64,000 nt of DNA, from the NCBI RefSeq assembly GCF_025642135.1, contig NZ_CP106793.1:4034001-4098000 (forward strand), given 5' to 3'. Source of the stretch: Streptomyces cynarae (GTDB taxonomy: Bacteria > Actinomycetota > Actinomycetes > Streptomycetales > Streptomycetaceae). The notes beneath the pieces are model-generated. The model did not search any database. It was not told the origin of the DNA and saw only the letters and a program-made list of their open reading frames with translations. This document shows, in pieces, positions 60,136 to 64,000 of the stretch (positions are counted from its first letter, which is position 1; each line of letters begins with the position of its first letter). A program made the translations under genes and the position numbers.

Positions 60136-60848
60136 TCACGTCCTCCCCAGCGCGGGTCCTGGTGGCCACCGCGGTCCCCGTGGAACGGGACGCGGTGGCC
60201 GGGGCCTTCGCATCCCCGGCCGCCGAGGTACGGCTCCCCGGGGTGACCCTGCACCGCACCGGCGCCTACGACCTGCTCGCCGCCGGGGTGGGGCCCGCCC
60301 TCGCCGCCGCCTCCACCGCCACCGCGCTCACCGCCGCCGCCCTCGACGGCACCCCCTACGACCTGGTCGTGTCCGCCGGCATCGCAGGCGGCTTCGCGCC
60401 CGACGCGCCCGTCGGCTCGCTCGTCGTCGCCGACGACATCGTGGCCGCCGACCTCGGCGCCGAGACAGGAGACGGTTTCCTGCCGGTCACCGAACTCGGC
60501 TTCGGGACCGTCAGCCATCGGCCGCCGGAATCACTCGTACGAGAGCTCGTCGCCGCCACCGGGGCGCCGGCCGGGACCGTGCTCACCGTCTCCACCGTGA
60601 CCGGCAGCGCCGTGCGCGCCGCCGAGTTGCGGGCCCGGCATCCGCGGGCGCTCGCGGAGGCGATGGAGGGGTTCGGGGTCGCGGAGGCGGCCGCCGCGCA
60701 CGGCACGCCCGTCATGGAGGTCCGGGCCGTCTCCAACCCGGTCGGCCCGCGCGACCGCGCCGCCTGGCGCATCGGTGACGCGCTCACGGCCCTCACGGAG
60801 GGCTTCGGGAAGCTAGCGCCCGTATTGGAGAGTTGGGAGTCAGCATGA
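60132..60848 (+). CDS. mqnB: Futalosine hydrolase
   Basis: Cleaves futalosine to dehypoxanthinyl futalosine and hypoxanthine in the futalosine route of menaquinone synthesis. The 238-residue product belongs to the PNP/UDP phosphorylase superfamily, with VVSAGIAGGFAPDAPVGSLV and the base-binding EAMEGFGVAEAAAAHGTPVM and EVRAVSNPVGPRDRAAW motifs. No ATG or GTG fits well: translation probably begins at a CTG at 60132, which overlaps the lipoprotein stop and has GAAGG 5 nt upstream. The stop overlaps mqnD. Confidence 0.87.
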   Translation: MITSSPARVLVATAVPVERDAVAGAFASPAAEVRLPGVTLHRTGAYDLLAAGVGPALAAASTATALTAAALDGTPYDLVVSAGIAGGFAPDAPVGSLVVADDIVAADLGAETGDGFLPVTELGFGTVSHRPPESLVRELVAATGAPAGTVLTVSTVTGSAVRAAELRARHPRALAEAMEGFGVAEAAAAHGTPVMEVRAVSNPVGPRDRAAWRIGDALTALTEGFGKLAPVLESWESA

Positions 60849-61699
60849 CCGCATCCGCCGAGCCCCTGAAGATCGCCTACTCCCCCTGCCCGAACGACAC
60901 GTTCGTCTTCGACGCCCTCGCCCACGGCCGCGTGCCCGGCGCGCCGGCGCTCGACGTGAGGTTCGCCGACATCGACATCACCAACGGGATGGCCGAGCGC
61001 GGCGAGCTCGACGTGCTGAAGGTGTCGTACGCCGTCCTGCCGTACGTCCTGGACGAGTACGCCCTGCTGCCCTGCGGCGGCGCGCTGGGGCGGGGCTGCG
61101 GGCCGCTGGTGCTCACGCGCGAGGAGGGGGCCGATCTCACCGGCAAGACGGTCGCCGTGCCGAGCGAGAGGTCCACGGCGTACCTGCTCTTCCGCCTGTG
61201 GGCGGCGGACACCGTCCCCGGCGGGGTCGGGGAGATCGTGGTCATGCCCTTCCACGAGATCATGCCGGCCGTGCGGGACGGGAAGGTCGACGCGGGGCTG
61301 GTCATCCACGAGGCGCGGTTCACCTACAAGAACTACGCTCTGCACAAGCTCGCGGACATGGGCGAGCACTGGGAGGACACCACCGGCCTGCCGATCCCGC
61401 TGGGCGCGATCATCGCCAAGCGGTCGCTGGGCGCGGACGCGCTGAAGCTGCTCGCCGACTCGATCCGCACATCCGTACGGGCGGCCTGGGACGACCCCGA
61501 GACCTCACGCCCGTACGTCATGGAGCACGCCCAGGAGATGGACCCGGCGGTGGCGGACCAGCACATCGGCCTGTACGTCAACGAGTTCACCGCCGACCTG
61601 GGCGAGGACGGCTACGCGGCGGTCCGGGGCCTGCTCACACGCGCGGCGGCCGAGGGGCTGGTTCCGCCCCTCGGCCCGAATGCGCTCGCGTTCCCCTGA
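60845..61699 (+). CDS. mqnD: 1,4-dihydroxy-6-naphthoate synthase
   Basis: Converts cyclic dehypoxanthinyl futalosine to 1,4-dihydroxy-6-naphthoate in menaquinone synthesis. The 284-residue product has the periplasmic-binding-like MqnD fold: IAYSPCPNDTFVFDALAHGR, VSYAVLPYVLDEYALLPCGG, and HEARFTYKNYALHKLADMGE with the catalytic His region. It starts with an ATG in an ATGA overlap with mqnB. MqnA and MqnC are not in this window, as in other streptomycetes. Confidence 0.93.
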   Translation: MTASAEPLKIAYSPCPNDTFVFDALAHGRVPGAPALDVRFADIDITNGMAERGELDVLKVSYAVLPYVLDEYALLPCGGALGRGCGPLVLTREEGADLTGKTVAVPSERSTAYLLFRLWAADTVPGGVGEIVVMPFHEIMPAVRDGKVDAGLVIHEARFTYKNYALHKLADMGEHWEDTTGLPIPLGAIIAKRSLGADALKLLADSIRTSVRAAWDDPETSRPYVMEHAQEMDPAVADQHIGLYVNEFTADLGEDGYAAVRGLLTRAAAEGLVPPLGPNALAFP

Positions 61700-61724
61700 C
61701 GGGGCCGGTGCCCTGTGCGCGTGG

Positions 61725-62108
61725 TCAGACGTCCAGCTGATCGGCGACCGCGCGCAGCAGGCCCGCGATCTTCTTGCCGGAGGCCTTGTCGGGGTAGCGG
61801 CCCTTCTCCAGCATCGGGGTGATGTTCTCCAGGAGGGTCGTCAGGTCCTGGACGATGGACGCCAGTTCGTCCGGCTTCTTGCGCTGCGCGGCGGCGACCG
61901 AGGGGGTCGGCTCCAGAAGGGTGACGGACAGGGCCTGGTCGCCGCGCTGGCCGGCGACCACCCCGAACTCCACGCGCTGTCCCGGCTTCAGGGAATCCAC
62001 TCCGGCGGGGAGAACCGAGGAATGGACGAAGACGTCGCCGCCGTCGTCGCGGGAGAGAAAGCCGAAGCCCTTCTCGCTGTTGAACCACTTGACCTTGCCG
62101 GTAGGCAC
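61725..62108 (-). CDS. Cold-shock domain protein with C-terminal helical extension
   Basis: A 127-residue RNA/ssDNA-binding protein. The N-terminal cold-shock domain (1-68) has GKVKWFNSEKGFGFLS (RNP1) and DVFVHSSVLPAG (RNP2). The last 55 residues form helices (QRKKPDELASIVQDLTTLLE) absent from short CspA proteins. A GTG at 62108 fits because the domain begins right there and GAGGAC lies 4 nt upstream. A TGCTCT-GG-AGAGCA palindrome at 62166-62179 is in its upstream region. Confidence 0.9.
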   Translation of the reverse strand: MPTGKVKWFNSEKGFGFLSRDDGGDVFVHSSVLPAGVDSLKPGQRVEFGVVAGQRGDQALSVTLLEPTPSVAAAQRKKPDELASIVQDLTTLLENITPMLEKGRYPDKASGKKIAGLLRAVADQLDV

Positions 62109-62283
62109 GTCTGTCCTCGTCCTCGTACTCGTCGGAAACTGCGTCTGCAAAGTGTTTCGGAAAACTGCTCTGGAGAGCACTGCAGCGGGCCGCGCGGACC
62201 CGCCGGTACCAAGGCTAATGGTCCCCGGGCCGGTGACAAGACGTCGCTGAGTGGTTCCTCGCGGTGGGAACTACCCTGGTCCA

Positions 62284-62538
62284 GTGCGTGACAAAACCCA
62301 AGCGAATTCCGCCGCGGCCGGCGACCGGCTGATCCGTGCCGGCGCCATCGTGTTCTTCCTCGGGGCCGTGTCCACTTTGGTCACCGTGGCCCCGTTGCTG
62401 CTGGGGACGAAGCCTTTCCCGACATACATGTACGGCCTGTGCATGCTCATGGGAGTGGGCTTCCTGATGGCCGGGGCCGGGGTGCTGCAGTCGATCGCGG
62501 AGGGGCGCAGGCAGGCGCGCGGAGCGGGGCAGCGGTAG
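62284..62538 (+). CDS. Small two-helix membrane protein
   Basis: An 84-residue protein with two hydrophobic helices (AGAIVFFLGAVSTLVTVAPL and YMYGLCMLMGVGFLMAGAGV) joined by a short loop, and a basic C-tail. TACCCT lies 6 nt before a GTG at 62284, a leaderless arrangement. Family is conserved in streptomycetes next to the cold-shock and HAD genes, function unknown. The ATG at 62251 is less likely, since it lies upstream of the promoter box. Confidence 0.78.
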   Translation: MRDKTQANSAAAGDRLIRAGAIVFFLGAVSTLVTVAPLLLGTKPFPTYMYGLCMLMGVGFLMAGAGVLQSIAEGRRQARGAGQR

Positions 62539-62557
62539 GGGTGGCGGTAGCGGGTCG

Positions 62558-63175
62558 CTACCGAGCCCGGTACGTCGCGAGCCAGGCCGGGAACTCGGTG
62601 AGGTCGGCGAGGACGACGTCCGCGCCCGCGGCCCGCAGCTCGTCGGCGTCGCAGGGGCCTGTGGCGACGGCGACGGAGTGGGCCCCCGCCGCACGGGCGC
62701 CGCGTACGTCCCCCGTGTGGTCGCCGACGTAGACCGCCGCGCCGTGGTCGAGCAGGGCCTCCGCCTTGCGCTCGGCCCACAGGTCGCCGATCACCGCGTC
62801 GGGTTCGATGCCGAGGTGCTCCAGGTGCAGCTTGGCGTTGGGCTCGTACTTGGCGGTGACGACGATCGCGCGCCCGCCGGCCGCCCGTACGGCGTCGATC
62901 GCCTCGCGGGCGCCGGGCAGGGCGGGCGTCGCCGCGATGGCGATGGTGGGGTACATCTCACGGTAGAGGTCGGCCACGGCGTCGATCTCCTCGACCGGGA
63001 ACCAGTTCACGAGCTCCTCCGCGAGCGGCGGCCCGAGCCGGGTGACGGCCAGGTCGGCGTCGATGTACGTGCCGGTCCGGGCGGAGAGTGCCTGGTAGCA
63101 GGCGTGGATTCCGGGCCGGGAGTCGATCAGCGTCATGTCGAGGTCGAAGCCGACGGTGAGGGCGTGAGAGGTCAT
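62558..63175 (-). CDS. HAD family hydrolase (phosphatase)
   Basis: A 205-residue haloacid dehalogenase-superfamily phosphatase. Motif I is FDLDMTLIDSR (nucleophile and acid Asp), motif II is RAIVVTAKYEPN with Thr, and motifs III/IV are YVGDHTGDVRGARAAG. The cap is helical (about 18-85), as in phosphoglycolate phosphatases. The substrate is not evident. The ATG at 63175 is chosen as it begins just before motif I; upstream ATGs would add residues without similarity. Confidence 0.9.
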   Translation of the reverse strand: MTSHALTVGFDLDMTLIDSRPGIHACYQALSARTGTYIDADLAVTRLGPPLAEELVNWFPVEEIDAVADLYREMYPTIAIAATPALPGAREAIDAVRAAGGRAIVVTAKYEPNAKLHLEHLGIEPDAVIGDLWAERKAEALLDHGAAVYVGDHTGDVRGARAAGAHSVAVATGPCDADELRAAGADVVLADLTEFPAWLATYRAR

Positions 63176-63327
63176 GTCGGCGATTGTTCCAGGGGAGAAC
63201 ATGCCCAAAGGGCTCAAATCATCCCATCAGTGACATCATGAGTAGTGAATTCCGTATCACGACGGTCGTCCGACGGGACGACACCTGAGCCCTTTCCTGC
63301 CTGTCAGCACGGGAAGGCGGTGAGCAC

Positions 63328-63750
63328 GTGAGCGACACCGAGCAGGAGCCCACTGCGGCCGAAGGGACAGAGGCGGAGAGCACCCCCGAGCAGGCGCCGG
63401 ACACCGGGACGGAAGAGCCCGAGACCACTGGGGCCGAGGGCGTCGGGGGCGAGGAACCGGAAACCGCCGCGGCCGAAGAGACCGCGACCGAAGGGCCTGA
63501 GGCCACGACGGCCGGGGAGACCGCGACCGGAGGAGCCGAGGCCACCACGGCGACCGAGGAGACCGGAGAAACCGGGGCTGGGGAACCTGAGGCCACCACG
63601 GCGACCGGGGCGACCGGGGAGACCGGGGAGACCGGGGAGACCGGGGCTGAGGGACCCGCGACCACCGCGGCCGAGGACACCGGGGCTGAAGCACCCGAGA
63701 CCGGCGCGGCCGAGGAGAGCGGGAGCGAAGACACCGGCACGGAGGAGTAG
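63328..63750 (+). CDS. Acidic Glu/Thr/Ala/Gly low-complexity protein
   Basis: A 140-residue, strongly acidic and disordered protein, starting GTG with MSDTEQEPTAAEGTEAES and made of blocks such as EETGETGAGEPEATTATGAT. It has no membrane segment, Cys or recognisable domain. The same bases are open on the minus strand (63219-63740), which encodes a Ser/Pro/Val/Ala-rich product. The plus-strand reading is preferred because an intrinsic terminator follows at 63795-63823 and a GGAAGGCGG sits before the GTG. Function unknown. Confidence 0.55.
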   Translation: MSDTEQEPTAAEGTEAESTPEQAPDTGTEEPETTGAEGVGGEEPETAAAEETATEGPEATTAGETATGGAEATTATEETGETGAGEPEATTATGATGETGETGETGAEGPATTAAEDTGAEAPETGAAEESGSEDTGTEE

Positions 63751-63794
63751 AGGAGCAGAGGAGCAGAGGAATAACGGAGGATCTAGTAATGAAC

Positions 63795-63823
63795 GGCCCC
63801 GGCTCCCGTGAGCCGGGGCCTTT
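63795..63823 (+). terminator. Intrinsic terminator of the acidic protein gene
   Basis: GGCCCCGGCTC at 63795-63805 and GAGCCGGGGCC at 63810-63820 form a perfect 11-bp stem with a 4-nt loop, followed by TTT. The stop of the next minus-strand gene is at 63830, so it may serve both. Confidence 0.82.
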
Positions 63824-63829
63824 GCGGTG

Positions 63830-64000
63830 TCACCGGTGCCGCTGTGAGCGCCAGACCAGGAACAGGGCCGAGGCGACGGCGGCGCCGCGGACCACCCAGG
63901 GCCAGGTCTGGGCGATCGCGTCGTTCATGTGCCCCTCCGGGACGGGGGTGCCCCAGCGGCCGTCCGTGCGGCCCCACAGCCAGACGATGCCGGCGGCCGC
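63830..64000 (-). CDS. Membrane protein, C-terminal part (5' end outside window)
   Basis: A minus-strand frame open from the window edge gives 56 C-terminal residues. It contains AAGIVWLWGRTDGRWGTPVP, then GHMNDAIAQTWPWVVRGAAV and ASALFLVWRSQRHR, ending in TGA at 63830. There are two hydrophobic stretches and a basic end, consistent with the C-terminus of an integral membrane protein. The family cannot be named from this piece. Confidence 0.62.
   Translation of the reverse strand, partial: AAAGIVWLWGRTDGRWGTPVPEGHMNDAIAQTWPWVVRGAAVASALFLVWRSQRHR

Noticed and set aside
63786..64000. Plus-strand ATG at 63789 with a GGAGG upstream, open to the window end
   Set aside because: It runs straight through the intrinsic terminator hairpin, and the opposite strand encodes hydrophobic membrane segments, which is the better reading.

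Overview
The window reads as chromosomal DNA of a Streptomyces species. It has very high GC, GTG/TTG starts, many leaderless transcripts, abundant ATGA/GTGA stop-start overlaps and family-typical proteins (SCO4402 family, DmdR1, mycothiol-linked MDMPI domains, futalosine-pathway MqnB/MqnD, DUF3027, DUF2530, DUF2771). From memory, the gene order follows the Streptomyces coelicolor core block from about SCO4403 (purU) down to about SCO4320, so this is a conserved chromosome arm-proximal/core region with small lineage-specific patches, not a mobile island. No rRNA, tRNA, CRISPR array, transposase or integrase was seen.

Layout. 1-5.5 kb: a frameshifted MDMPI-like gene, purU, an SCO4402-family gene, a solute-binding lipoprotein and a doubly frameshifted Pro-rich membrane protein. 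5.8-12.9 kb: an HTH/TPR regulator, a prim-pol-like protein, an ABC exporter pair, a PAS-PAS-GAF protein and a SIS protein. 13.2-15.5 kb: dmdR1 with a full-length antisense ORF (the arrangement described as adm in S. coelicolor) and an alpha/beta hydrolase with a TTA codon. 15.7-19.7 kb: a sortase-type LAKTG surface protein, an NAD(P)/FAD oxidoreductase paired with an ECF41-like sigma factor, and a candidate small gene. 19.7-22 kb: pdxH and citrate synthase in divergent orientation, the latter ending in a tandem repeat.

22-32.2 kb is one tightly overlapping minus-strand operon: MDMPI/TIGR03084 protein, AtuA-like DUF1446 protein, carboxyltransferase, biotin carboxylase/BCCP, acyl-CoA dehydrogenase, 4CL-like acyl-CoA ligase, enoyl-CoA hydratase and TetR. 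It looks like a branched-acyl or terpenoid-acid catabolic set (Liu/Atu logic). A 14-bp palindrome at its promoter is the likely TetR operator.

32.3-34.9 kb holds the least conventional locus: a 42-residue Pro/Lys-rich peptide gene with three regularly phased GAATTC-centred palindromes in its leader, a strong RBS and an intrinsic terminator, followed by an ABC exporter half-transporter. 35-42 kb: an EamA transporter, a chloramphenicol phosphotransferase remnant, a phosphoesterase, a giant FAD/Fe-S D-2-hydroxyacid dehydrogenase, a P450 remnant and serC. 42-48.5 kb: secreted beta-propeller, SGNH esterase, Uma2 protein, aldo/keto reductase, a 29-residue leaderless membrane peptide, ThpR, and a MarR-controlled MFS pump with a hexapeptide-repeat N-terminus. 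48.7-56.6 kb: RHH protein, purine permease, DUF2530, CtpE-like P-type ATPase and a 1038-residue sacsin/GHKL ATPase. 56.9-64 kb: DUF3027, MFS, DUF2771 lipoprotein, mqnB-mqnD (menaquinone by the futalosine route), a cold-shock protein, small membrane protein, HAD phosphatase, an acidic low-complexity protein and the 3' end of a membrane protein.

Recurring themes worth attention are a family of short palindromic elements (four copies, three of them in-frame inside genes), tandem arrays built from the 3' ends of genes, two gene remnants, and three single-base frameshifts in the first 5.5 kb that may be assembly errors.
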